From positions 106,306 to 170,305 of the forward strand of contig CAMVRM010000001.1 of the NCBI GenBank assembly GCA_947169885.1: 64,000 bases of DNA. Reading direction: 5' to 3'. The position numbers and the translations under genes are program-made. Below the pieces are notes generated by a model, which was not told the origin of the DNA, ran no database searches, and saw only the letters and a program-made list of their open reading frames with translations. The DNA is from an uncultured Ruminococcus sp. Lineage in GTDB: Bacteria > Bacillota > Clostridia > Oscillospirales > Ruminococcaceae. This document shows positions 1 through 8,565 of the stretch, piece after piece. Positions within the stretch are counted from its first letter, which is position 1. Each line of letters opens with the position of its first letter.

Positions 1-331
1 GGATTTCATGATACAGGGCGGCGACCCCGAAGGCACAGGCATGGGCGGTTCGGATGAGAAGATAAAGGGCGAGTTCCTTGCTAACGGCGTGAATAACCCT
101 ATCCGTCACGAGCGTGGAGTTATCTCCATGGCAAGGTCACAGATGCCCAACTCGGCATCAAGCCAGTTCTTCATCGTTCACAAGACTTCTCCGCACCTTG
201 ACGGTCAGTACGCCGCATTCGGCAAGGTAGTTGAGGGCATGGAAGTAGTTGACGAGATCGCAGAGTGCCGCACCAATTTCAGTGACCGTCCTCTCGAAGA
301 TCAGGTAATGAAGAAAGTAACTATCGAATAA
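1..331 (+). CDS. Cyclophilin-type peptidyl-prolyl isomerase, C-terminal part
   Basis: The frame is open from the first bases of the window, so the 5' end lies outside it. The visible 109 residues carry the cyclophilin core: FMIQGGDP at the start, then SQFFIVH with a nearby HLDGQYAAFGKV segment. Cyclophilins catalyse cis-trans isomerisation of peptide bonds before proline. No signal peptide can be judged because the N-terminus is missing, so a cytoplasmic or lipoprotein form cannot be told apart. The gene ends at TAA 329-331 and is followed by a strong hairpin terminator. The family call is firm; substrate and location are unknown. Confidence 0.93.
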   Translation, partial: DFMIQGGDPEGTGMGGSDEKIKGEFLANGVNNPIRHERGVISMARSQMPNSASSQFFIVHKTSPHLDGQYAAFGKVVEGMEVVDEIAECRTNFSDRPLEDQVMKKVTIE

Positions 332-352
332 TTCAATAGTACACACATCAGA

Positions 353-391
353 CGGACAGCTTTCCGAAAAAGGGAGTTGTCCGTTTTTTTA
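353..391 (+). terminator. Rho-independent terminator of the cyclophilin gene
   Basis: The arm CGGACAGCT at 353-361 pairs with AGTTGTCCG at 375-383 (one G-U pair) and is followed by seven T at 384-390. Confidence 0.85.
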
Positions 392-435
392 TTTGCCTTG
401 TAAAGAATTTTACACCCTGTTATCTCGGACGACCC

Positions 436-476
436 ATCAAAAAAAGAGATCGACTTTACAAAAAAGCCGATCTCTC
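436..476 (-). terminator. Rho-independent terminator of ackA
   Basis: On the minus strand a stem of AGAGATCG type (arms at 464-474 and 445-455) is followed by a run of seven T. It lies about 50 nt beyond the ackA stop. Confidence 0.75.
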
Positions 477-526
477 ATTAAAATTATCACATCAAACGTA
501 AAAATAACACCCGAAAAAATTCTGAA

Positions 527-1723
527 TTATTTTGTGATCAGTGCGAGGGTATCACGGGCGATAAGGAGTTCTTCGTTAGTGGGAACTACCCAGACTTCAA
601 CCTTGCTGTCATCAGCGGATATGCGGCAAGCCTCGCCACGAACCTTGTTGCGCTCCTTATCAAGCTTGATGCCGAGGAATTCAAGACCCTCGCAGGCACG
701 CTCACGGGTGGGAGCATCGTTCTCGCCGATACCGCCTGTGAACAGAACTGCATCAACGCCGCCCATAGCAGCTGCATACGAACCGATGTACTTCTTGATC
801 TCATAGCCGAACATTTCGTTTACGATAGCAGCACGCTGGTTGCCCTCAGCAGCAGCGGCAGAAACGTCACGGTTGTCGGAGGAAACGCCCGATACACCGA
901 GGAATCCGGACTGCTTGTTCATGTAGTTCGTCATTTCGTCAGGAGAAAGACCACGCTTTTTCTGAACGTACTCAACAGCCGAGGGGTCAACTGCGCCGCA
1001 GCGTGTACCCATTGTCAGACCGTCAAGGGGAGTGAATCCCATGGAAGTGTCAACGCTCTTGCCGCCGTCAACAGCAGTAATGGACGAGCCGTTGCCGAGG
1101 TGGCATGAAACGATTTTCAGCTCCTCGGGTCTCTTGCCGAGCAGACGTGCAAGCTCTGCCGAAACAAAGCGGTGGGAAGTGCCGTGGAAACCGTACTTTC
1201 TTACGTGCAGTTCCTCATAGTCAGCATATGGCAGACCGTAGAGGAAAGCCTTCATAGGCATGGTAGAGTGGAAAGCAGTATCGAAAACAACAACCTGCGG
1301 AACGCCCTCGGGGAGTACTTTCTTGCAGGCACGCAGAGCAAGTGCGTGGGGGTGGTTGTGGACAGGCGCAAGCTCAGAAAGGTCATCGATCTTGTCGATA
1401 ACTTCATCTGTTACAAGGCAAGTCTCCTTGAATACTTCAGCGCCCTGAACGATACGATGTCCGACTGCGGAGATCTCGCTCATGGAGTCGATGACCTTAG
1501 CGTCGCCTGTTGTCAGAACTTCAACGAGTTTCTCAAAAGCCTCGGTGTGGGTGGGGAACTCACAGTCAGCTTCAAAGCTTCTGCCGTCGCCTGTTTTGTG
1601 AGCGATGTGACCGCCGATGCCGATTCGGTCAGCGTTGCCCTTTGCGAGTACCTTTTCGCCGTCCATGTCGAGCAGCTGGTATTTGAGTGAGGACGAGCCT
1701 GCGTTTACTACAAGAATTTTCAT
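527..1723 (-). CDS. ackA: Acetate kinase
   Basis: Makes ATP and acetate from acetyl phosphate and ADP, the last step of fermentative acetate production, in the cytosol. The 398-residue protein has the usual family length and begins MKILVVNAGSSSLKYQ, the family's first phosphate-binding signature. It also contains the GFHGTSHR segment and a C-terminal FTGGIGEN loop. The start at 1723 is chosen over the upstream in-frame codon at 1777 because it gives the standard N-terminus and follows an AAGGAAG ribosome site. No pta gene is adjacent; ackA stands alone between its own promoter and terminator. Confidence 0.97.
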   Translation of the reverse strand: MKILVVNAGSSSLKYQLLDMDGEKVLAKGNADRIGIGGHIAHKTGDGRSFEADCEFPTHTEAFEKLVEVLTTGDAKVIDSMSEISAVGHRIVQGAEVFKETCLVTDEVIDKIDDLSELAPVHNHPHALALRACKKVLPEGVPQVVVFDTAFHSTMPMKAFLYGLPYADYEELHVRKYGFHGTSHRFVSAELARLLGKRPEELKIVSCHLGNGSSITAVDGGKSVDTSMGFTPLDGLTMGTRCGAVDPSAVEYVQKKRGLSPDEMTNYMNKQSGFLGVSGVSSDNRDVSAAAAEGNQRAAIVNEMFGYEIKKYIGSYAAAMGGVDAVLFTGGIGENDAPTRERACEGLEFLGIKLDKERNKVRGEACRISADDSKVEVWVVPTNEELLIARDTLALITK

Positions 1724-1791
1724 GTTTGTATCTTCCTTTTTTCTTAGATTTGATCTCCCTTGACAAAACAGGAACAATCACATATACTATA

Positions 1792-1820
1792 ATTATAACA
1801 ATATTCGGGAAAATTTGCAA
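1792..1820 (-). promoter_or_regulatory. Promoter of ackA
   Basis: On the minus strand TTGCAA (815-820 region of this kb) and TATAAT (1792-1797) are separated by 17 bp. The transcript would start near 1785, about 60 nt before the ackA start. Confidence 0.7.
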
Positions 1821-1905
1821 GGGGCATTTGAAAATTTGCTGTTTTGCACAATTGACTAACAAAACTTAACTACATATTTGGGATACTATTAAAAAGGGTG
1901 ATGTG

Positions 1906-3054
1906 ATGTATCTGACAGGAGTTGTTGCGGAGTTTAATCCATTCCACAACGGACATAAATATCTGCTGGAAAAAGTGCGTGAAAATGGTGCTACGCATAT
2001 CGTGGCGGCGATGAGCGGCGATGCAGTCCAGCGTGGTGAAACGGCAGTATGCTCAAAGCATGAGCGTGCGGAAAATGCAGTGAAAAACGGCGCTGACCTT
2101 GTGGTGGAACTGCCTGCGCCGTGGTCTTGTTCGGCGGCAGAATATTTTGCAGGCGGAGCAGTGAGCCTGCTTTGTGCGCTGGGGGTCGATGCGCTTGCAT
2201 TTGGGAGCGAGACGGACGATGCGGCGCTTATCCGCAGGGCGGCTGATGCGGTGGACGAGCTTTCCGACTGTGAGGACGTGCGGCGGCTGACGGCTGAGGG
2301 AAAAAGCTATCCCTCGGCGCTGTGTGAAGCGGCAAAGGCGCACTTCGGGGAGCAGACGGCGCAGGTCATCGCAAGTCCGAACAGCACGCTTGCGGTGGAG
2401 TATGTTCGGGCGCTCGGGCGGCAGGGGAGCAAAGCGGACATCATACCGATAAAGCGTGTCGGGGCGGCGCATGACAGCGGTGAGGGTGCGAGCGGCAGTA
2501 ATCTGAGAAGTCTGATAGCGCAGGGCTGTGACATCTCGGCACACGTCCCGAGCGGGTGTATCCCGAATAGCGTTTCGCCGTCCGAACGGGCATGGGATAT
2601 TCTTTACTACGGGCTTCTGACGGCGGAACGTGAACAGCTTTTGAAACTGCCCGAGGTGAGCGAGCCGCTTGCGGACATCATCATTAAGGCAAGGCGTGAC
2701 CCGTCAGCCGACTTCGGCGAGTTTCTTATGGCGGTCAAGTCAAAGAGGTTCACGCTTGCGAGGATAAGGCGTTCGGCGCTACATTTAGCGCTCGGGGTGA
2801 CGAAAGCAGACTTTGAGGGTCAGCCGCCGTATTTAAGGGTGCTGTCGTTCAGCGAGAGGGGAGCGGAGATATTAAGGCGTTTCGGCGGCGGACTTCCGCT
2901 TTCGACTTCGCTGAGAGACTTGGAGCGTTCATCGGAGCAGGCGGCGCACATCATCGCCATAGAGAATCGGGCTGTGCGCCTGCGGCAGATGTGCGAAAAC
3001 AGCCGAAGCTTTCAGAACGAATACTCACGGAAGATCGTACTAAATAAGAAATAA
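1906..3054 (+). CDS. tmcAL: tRNA(Met) cytidine acetate ligase (TmcAL)
   Basis: Family members acetylate the wobble cytidine of elongator tRNA(Met) using acetate and ATP. The N-terminus GVVAEFNPFHNGHKYLL has the HxGH motif of nucleotidyltransferases. It is followed by the SGDAVQRG and KHERAENAVKNGADLVVELP segments typical of this family (formerly YlbM). At 382 residues it is close to normal length. A GTG three bases upstream is also in frame, but the ATG at 1906 fits the conserved N-terminus. Its position beside acetate kinase may reflect shared use of acetate; that link is inference. Confidence 0.93.
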   Translation: MYLTGVVAEFNPFHNGHKYLLEKVRENGATHIVAAMSGDAVQRGETAVCSKHERAENAVKNGADLVVELPAPWSCSAAEYFAGGAVSLLCALGVDALAFGSETDDAALIRRAADAVDELSDCEDVRRLTAEGKSYPSALCEAAKAHFGEQTAQVIASPNSTLAVEYVRALGRQGSKADIIPIKRVGAAHDSGEGASGSNLRSLIAQGCDISAHVPSGCIPNSVSPSERAWDILYYGLLTAEREQLLKLPEVSEPLADIIIKARRDPSADFGEFLMAVKSKRFTLARIRRSALHLALGVTKADFEGQPPYLRVLSFSERGAEILRRFGGGLPLSTSLRDLERSSEQAAHIIAIENRAVRLRQMCENSRSFQNEYSRKIVLNKK

Positions 3055-3144
3055 GAGTATGGCACAGCATCGGGGGTCAGCGTATATCTGCGGCGTAGGT
3101 CGTTCAACTTCATGTCAGTTTTTCTAATGGTTATTATATAAAGC

Positions 3145-3312
3145 TTAATATTTTCGGTAAGGACAGTTTTTACAAATTTCTTTCCAGTCAATCTTGATTT
3201 TAAAAATATCCGGTATATGTTCGTCATTTGTATATTGATTATCCAGACATTCTGTTGGAGTGATCGTTGAATCGATTAGAGGACATATAATATTGATAAC
3301 ACTATTTTCCAT
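3145..3312 (-). CDS. Small 55-residue Cys-containing protein, unknown function
   Basis: A 55-residue ORF that is easy to miss because of its size. It starts ATG at 3312, preceded by GGAGG 12 nt upstream, and ends TAA at 3145. It has an N-terminal ICPLID...ECLDNQ segment and a C-terminal WKEICKNCPYRKY segment, giving four cysteines arranged as two pairs, which could bind a metal. The first 11 nt overlap the end of the toxin-like pseudogene upstream, so the two were probably translationally coupled. From memory, similar small proteins follow phage minor-capsid or toxin genes in Firmicutes. I could not check this, and a companion or immunity role is inference. Confidence 0.55.
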   Translation of the reverse strand: MENSVINIICPLIDSTITPTECLDNQYTNDEHIPDIFKIKIDWKEICKNCPYRKY

Positions 3313-3782
3313 ATTTTCTTAAAACCTCCATTAGCTGTGAAACTGTTTCTTCATATTCACTTGATAAAAAGGCTGTGCTTATCATATTAGTTGATAAATT
3401 TACGAAAGTGACTCCATTATAACTAAAATAGTTTTCAAACATACCATTCCATCTGCTTATCGAAACAGATGCGTCAGTGATGAAAGAAACAGCTTCATCG
3501 AAAGAAACATAATGTTCTCGTTTTGCAATATGTCTTGAATCTATCGACAGTTTGTTTATATCTATCTGCCGTGGCAGTATGCTGATTTCTCCCTTTATTC
3601 CCAGTTCTCTTATTTCTTCAATTATACCACCATTCTCCCCCCTCTGTCAACAACCCCCGTTTCAGTTCAGGCACTTCGACTTTCGGTTTTTTGACAAGCT
3701 TCTGTTCGTTCACGCCTGCTGTGTACGTTCTGCCGCATGAAAAATATGTTCGATCCGTTATCGCAGATTTTTTTTGATGAAC
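3302..3782 (-). pseudogene. Frameshifted remnant resembling a phage-type nuclease/toxin domain
   Basis: Two overlapping minus-strand frames join into one protein if one base is removed from a six-G tract at 3637-3642. The upstream frame (from 3782, no ATG, a GTG at 3713) reads ...KLVKKPKVEVPELKRGLLTEG and stops at 3618. The downstream frame (3646 to 3302) reads ENGGIIEEIRELGIKG, then a segment with IDINKLSIDSRHIAKREH, SRWNG and a C-terminal MEVLRKYGK. This resembles the small nuclease-like domains (PBECR type) found at the end of phage head-morphogenesis proteins; the resemblance is from memory. The 5' end is also missing, so the gene looks decayed. Slippage-controlled expression is the alternative. 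Confidence 0.5.
3621..3650 (-). promoter_or_regulatory. Promoter-like sequence inside the phage-like pseudogene
   Basis: On the minus strand TTGACA (3645-3650) and TATAAT (3621-3626) are both perfect, with an 18-bp spacer that contains the six-G tract. It could transcribe the 3' part of the remnant and the 55-residue ORF, although no good start codon follows until 3312. The match may be chance within decayed coding sequence. Confidence 0.35.
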
Positions 3783-3810
3783 TTATTTTTCAGACGTGTT
3801 ATAATATAAT
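3775..3810 (+). promoter_or_regulatory. Probable promoter for the structured non-coding region
   Basis: TTGATG at 3775-3780 lies 19 bp before TATAAT at 3800-3805, with a second overlapping TATAAT at 3805-3810. It faces the hairpin-rich stretch and the DUF2828 gene. Confidence 0.45.
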
Positions 3811-3811
3811 C

Positions 3812-4275
3812 ACAGCAAGGGGGTACGAAAGAGACCCCGAAAAAAGATACCGGGAACATTCTCGCAGAAAATTTTTGATGAAGTTTATGCGAAGATGCGG
3901 TATACTTAAAGCATAAGGAAAACGTCAGACAGTTTCGTGAGAAAGCCGCTGTTTTGTTCTGCATTTTGCAGGGCGGCAAACGGTAAGAAAACGTTTTTTA
4001 TCTCTGTCACTCTCCGCCCGAAGCCTTAGCGATAAGGCTTGGAACAGGCAGAAAGGCGAGTATCACATTCTTGTTATGACGGGCAATTTCGACACGATGC
4101 ACAAAAAAGAAAAGAGTGCATCGAACAAAGAACCGAACGAAGGGCATCGTTCGTGACGGAGGATATTGCACGGGCTTCTCCGTCCGCTATCCGAATACGC
4201 CGTCAAACGGCGTACATATGATATTCACAGGCATTGCGGAACGTCTTTCCAAAGCTGCGGACAGCAAATTTTTTT
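3812..4275 (+). ncRNA. Candidate large structured RNA, unassigned
   Basis: No convincing gene lies here, but the sequence is packed with complementary arms. Hairpins are seen at 3820-3838 (GGGGT/ACCCC); 3945-3977 (GCCGC/GCGGC with an inner CTGC/GCAG); 4021-4040 (perfect 8-bp AAGCCTTA stem with a GCGA tetraloop); 4095-4123 (CGATGCAC/GTGCATCG); 4134-4153 (CGAACGA/TCGTTCG); 4155-4184 (GACGGAG/CTCCGTC); and 4196-4214 (TACGCCGT/ACGGCGTA). A short GCTG/CAGC stem followed by AAATTTTTTT ends it at 4275. A promoter-like sequence precedes it. I do not recognise a known RNA class. It lies between a phage-like remnant and a Ro-like gene. Confidence 0.4.
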
Positions 4276-4605
4276 CTTCTAAGAATTGATTTGACATTAG
4301 CTCCGTCTGAAATAGCATAGGCGGTATTTAGAGAGACAGAAACCCTAAGAATTGCAGCTTGTAGTGACTGACGGGAAACTTTGTATGTGAATATCTGTGC
4401 GGCAGAAATATCGGTCGGGTATCGGGCGGAGACAAAAAGCCTGAAAAAACACACATCAAGGGGAGAATTATTTTAACGGCTCGAACAGCAAATACGGAGG
4501 ATATTATTTGGAAATATTTTATGAGCCGTGTGACGAAAGACAGCAACAGCAAAATCATAACTATATCATGTCCCGATATATCGGCTGTCTTGAAAGGAGA
4601 AAACT
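4276..4605 (+). promoter_or_regulatory. Hairpin-containing leader of the DUF2828 gene
   Basis: This stretch of more than 300 bases has no supported gene. It contains two long-range stems: ACGGCTC (4476-4482) with GAGCCGT (4523-4529), and AAGACAGC (4537-4544) with GCTGTCTT (4584-4591). The second encloses the 12-bp palindrome CCGATATATCGG and ends directly before the GAAAGGAG ribosome site of the next gene. That position would suit translational control or protein binding. Confidence 0.35.
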
Positions 4606-6066
4606 ATGTTAGAACTTCTGAAAAAGCAGGCTGCACAGACCTACACAGAAAACGGTGCGCTCACAAATTCAACAACACTCAGCGACTGCCTTGACCTGTT
4701 CTTCTGCGCAGGCGCACTGAGAAACGCTGACGATGAAAGGATCGCCGAGCAAGTCCTCAGAGCATACGCCGAAGACCCCGTGAGAACTATGAAGATAGTT
4801 TTCTTCGCAAGGGATATAAGGGGTGGCTTAGGCGAGAGGAGATTTTTCAGGGTCGCTGTCAAGGCTCTTGCAGAACACGAGTCTGAGGCGGTAATGAGAA
4901 ATCTGCCGCTGTTCTCTGAGTACGGCAGGTGGGACGACCTGATCGTTCTTTTGGGTACTTGCTGCGAACAGCAGGCGGTGGCTGTTATAAAAGAACAGCT
5001 GGAAAAGGATATTGAAGCGCTCGGCAAGGGGGAGAGCGTTTCACTGCTGGGTAAGTGGCTGCCCTCGGTCAACACTTCCGGCGAGGAAACAAGGGCAGCG
5101 GCTAAAAAGCTTGCAAAGCTGCTGGGCATGAGAGAGTGCGACTACCGCAAGACGCTTTCCGCACTCCGCAAGCGCATCGCCATAATCGAGAACAATCTGA
5201 GGGAGCAGGACTACTCCTTCGATTACGAAAAGCAGCCCTCAAAGGCGATGTTCAAGTACAGAGAAGCGTTCTTCCGCAATGACGGTGAGCGTTACGGCGA
5301 ATATCTCGAAGCGGTGAAAAAGGGCGAAAAGAAGCTGAACGCTTCCACACTTTACCCTTATGACATCGTGCGTAAGTGTCTTACCGAGCCTCATCTCAAA
5401 AGACGTGAGAAAGAGTCTCTTGACCTTTCGTGGAAGAACCTGCCCGAGATAGGCAATACCGATGAGAACTGTCTTGTGGTGGTGGACGGTTCGGGTTCGA
5501 TGTACTGGAGCGCCAACAGACCCATAGATGCGGCGATCTCCCTCGGCATATACTTCGCCGAGCATAACAAGGGCGGCTTCAGGAACCACTTCATCACATT
5601 CTCCGAATCCCCGAGACTTGTTGAGATCAAAGGCAGGGACATATACGAAAAGACAAGATACTGTTCGTCCTTCAACGAGTGTGCGAACACTGACATTGCG
5701 GCGGTGTTCGAGCTGCTGCTGGAAACAGCGGTGGAGAATGAACTTCCGCAGGAGGATATGCCCTCAAAGCTCATCATCGTGAGCGATATGGAGTTCGATT
5801 ACTGCGTGATAGGCGGCAGACAGGCTTTTGTCTTTGAGTACGCAAAGAGCCGCTTTGAGCAGCACGGCTACAAGCTGCCGCAGATAGTTTTCTGGAACGT
5901 TGACTCACGTCAGAACAACTTCCCCGTGAGCGTTTCGGATACGGGCTGCGCACTTGTGTCGGGTATGTCGACATCGCTGTTCGACATGGTGGCAGGCGAT
6001 GACCTTGACCCCATAAAGGTCATGGACAAGGCTATCATGAGTGAGCGCTACAAGGCAGTAAGCTAA
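4606..6066 (+). CDS. DUF2828-type, Ro60/TROVE-like protein with vWA domain
   Basis: The 486-residue protein starts after GAAAGGAG. Its N-terminal ~290 residues are helical, with ARDIRGGLGERRFFR, EYGRWDDLIVL, LLGKWLPS and LYPYDIV segments that I associate with the DUF2828 family. From about residue 291 a von Willebrand A domain begins with the metal site VVVDGSGSMYWS. This layout, a helical-repeat ring plus vWA, parallels the TROVE proteins Ro60/Rsr, which bind Y RNAs and act in RNA quality control. The RNA-binding role here is inference. It is a single-gene transcript following a long hairpin-rich non-coding region and ended by a terminator. No RtcB-like neighbour is present. Confidence 0.8.
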   Translation: MLELLKKQAAQTYTENGALTNSTTLSDCLDLFFCAGALRNADDERIAEQVLRAYAEDPVRTMKIVFFARDIRGGLGERRFFRVAVKALAEHESEAVMRNLPLFSEYGRWDDLIVLLGTCCEQQAVAVIKEQLEKDIEALGKGESVSLLGKWLPSVNTSGEETRAAAKKLAKLLGMRECDYRKTLSALRKRIAIIENNLREQDYSFDYEKQPSKAMFKYREAFFRNDGERYGEYLEAVKKGEKKLNASTLYPYDIVRKCLTEPHLKRREKESLDLSWKNLPEIGNTDENCLVVVDGSGSMYWSANRPIDAAISLGIYFAEHNKGGFRNHFITFSESPRLVEIKGRDIYEKTRYCSSFNECANTDIAAVFELLLETAVENELPQEDMPSKLIIVSDMEFDYCVIGGRQAFVFEYAKSRFEQHGYKLPQIVFWNVDSRQNNFPVSVSDTGCALVSGMSTSLFDMVAGDDLDPIKVMDKAIMSERYKAVS

Positions 6067-6076
6067 AAGGAAGAAA

Positions 6077-6118
6077 AAAGCGTTTTCTGTGAACGATCCG
6101 CACAGAGAACGCTTTTTT
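6077..6118 (+). terminator. Terminator of the DUF2828 gene
   Basis: A 15-bp stem (6077-6091 with 6101-6115, AAAGCGTTTTCTGTG and its near-complement) is followed by a T run. Confidence 0.85.
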
Positions 6119-6130
6119 TGATTTTGCGCA

Positions 6131-6181
6131 AAAATAAAAAAAGAGATAAGAAACATCGTGAATGACATTTCTTATCTCTTG
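6131..6181 (-). terminator. Terminator of the ilv operon
   Basis: The AAGAGATAAGAAA arm at 6167-6180 pairs with its complement at 6140-6153. On the minus strand seven T follow, about 30 nt after the ilvC stop. Confidence 0.85.
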
Positions 6182-6207
6182 TTAGTTAGCTGTTATTTGG
6201 ACAAATA

Positions 6208-7290
<1,083 letters not shown>

Positions 7291-7304
7291 CTAAATAAAG
7301 GTTT

Positions 7305-7802
7305 TTACTTTTTGGCAGCGATAACATCTGCGCCCTTCTGTATAGCGATAGTTCCCGTGCGCACCATTTCAATGATGCCGTAGGGAGCGATAAGATCTTC
7401 AAAGCGCTTTAAATGCTCGAATTTGTCGCATACTTCAAGCGTCATGGTGTTAACAGTCAGGTCTATGACCTTGGCGTTGGCGATCTCGCAGATAGTCATT
7501 ACTTCCTGACGCTTGTCTGCGCCTGCGGAGATCTTCACCAGCAGAAGTTCACGGGCAAGGAACTCGCCTGCCGCAAAAGTCTTTACTTTTATGACTTCGA
7601 CTAACTTATTGAGCTGCTTTTCGATCTGCTCAACGGTGTAGTCGTTGCCGTCTGCGATTATCGTTACTCTTGAAATGCCGGGGTCTTGTGTAGGACCGAC
7701 TGCAAGGCTTTCGATATTGAAGCCTCTGCGTGAGAAAAGTCCGCTTATGCGTGACAGCACGCCGCTGTGATTTTCAACAAGAACGGATATTGTGTGCTTC
7801 AT
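7305..7802 (-). CDS. ilvN: Acetolactate synthase small (regulatory) subunit
   Basis: This 165-residue protein has the N-terminal ACT domain (HTISVLVENHSGVLSRISGLFSRRGFN split across residues 2-28) that binds valine and sets feedback inhibition of the IlvB catalytic subunit. It also has the usual C-terminal regulatory domain. The start at 7802 follows AAGGAGTG; the upstream in-frame codon at 7850 would add 16 residues with no family support. It lies 74 nt before ilvC and shares the transcript. Its partner ilvB is not adjacent but two lipoprotein genes upstream, which is unusual. Confidence 0.95.
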   Translation of the reverse strand: MKHTISVLVENHSGVLSRISGLFSRRGFNIESLAVGPTQDPGISRVTIIADGNDYTVEQIEKQLNKLVEVIKVKTFAAGEFLARELLLVKISAGADKRQEVMTICEIANAKVIDLTVNTMTLEVCDKFEHLKRFEDLIAPYGIIEMVRTGTIAIQKGADVIAAKK

Positions 7803-7824
7803 GATAAACACTCCTTTTTTTGAG

Positions 7825-8541
7825 TTAATGTTCGACTTTGAGACTTGCAATAAGGCTGTCGAATTCGGGTTTTAAGTCATCGTATCTGTCAACGGGCGCA
7901 TAGAACTTGATCGTGTAAATATCGCCCTCATCAAAGAACTGATACTGATCCGACTTGACTATCTCGCCGAATACCTTGTTTTTCTCGCAGACATAGACTG
8001 CACGTCTTTCGCCGATGTCAGCAGCTTCAACGGAATAGAACTCATAGTCATCGCCCGAATCAAAGTTCTGTTCCATCATGCTCTTTATCATTTCAACATT
8101 GTTGTCGACTGCATCTTTTGTATAAAGTTCATTGAAAGCAGGCTTGGAAATAGAAACAACTGCTGTTCCGTCAGAGGAGTCGCCGTCATGGAGATACATG
8201 AACTGATCGTCGTCGATGTCGATAAAGTCGTTGTAGTCGATGCTGTCATCTGTACCGTCCTTGACCGAAGCTTCATAGCTTTTCTTATCGAGCCATTCAG
8301 AACCGAAGTCCAGCGAAACTTTTGCAGTCGAAACAGGCGGATCGGAAAGGGGACTTACGTATGAAGAAGTGTCCTCGTCCTCCTTTTTCTCTGTTTCTTC
8401 CTCAGTTTTCTCAGACTGTGAAGCAGGGCTGCTCTTTTCGGCTGCGGATCTGTCAGCGCTGCTGCTTTCATCCTTTTTGCCGCAGGAAACAAATGATACA
8501 GCCATGACAACAGCCGCAATAAATGCAAGTGATCTTTTCAA
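7825..8541 (-). CDS. Lipoprotein of unknown function, paralogue of the next gene
   Basis: A 238-residue predicted lipoprotein. It has a signal peptide with lipobox VSFVSC around residue 20, then an acidic Ser/Glu/Lys-rich linker to about residue 70 and a folded domain with FGSEWLDKKSYE near its start. Translation begins at TTG 8541, supported by GGGAGAG just upstream and by the intact signal peptide. It shares layout and patches of sequence with the neighbouring lipoprotein (GSxWxxxxSY motif), so the pair probably arose by duplication. Both sit inside the ilv gene run. No known function; a cell-surface role is inferred from the lipobox only. Confidence 0.85.
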   Translation of the reverse strand: MKRSLAFIAAVVMAVSFVSCGKKDESSSADRSAAEKSSPASQSEKTEEETEKKEDEDTSSYVSPLSDPPVSTAKVSLDFGSEWLDKKSYEASVKDGTDDSIDYNDFIDIDDDQFMYLHDGDSSDGTAVVSISKPAFNELYTKDAVDNNVEMIKSMMEQNFDSGDDYEFYSVEAADIGERRAVYVCEKNKVFGEIVKSDQYQFFDEGDIYTIKFYAPVDRYDDLKPEFDSLIASLKVEH

Positions 8542-8565
8542 ATCTGATCTCTCCCGTAAGTATTT

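Noticed and set aside
3758..3979. 73-residue minus-strand open frame
   Set aside because: It overlaps the RNA promoter region and hairpins and has no ribosome site or recognisable sequence.
4039..4221. 60-residue open frame within the hairpin-rich region
   Set aside because: No ribosome site, unusual composition, and the hairpins explain the sequence better.
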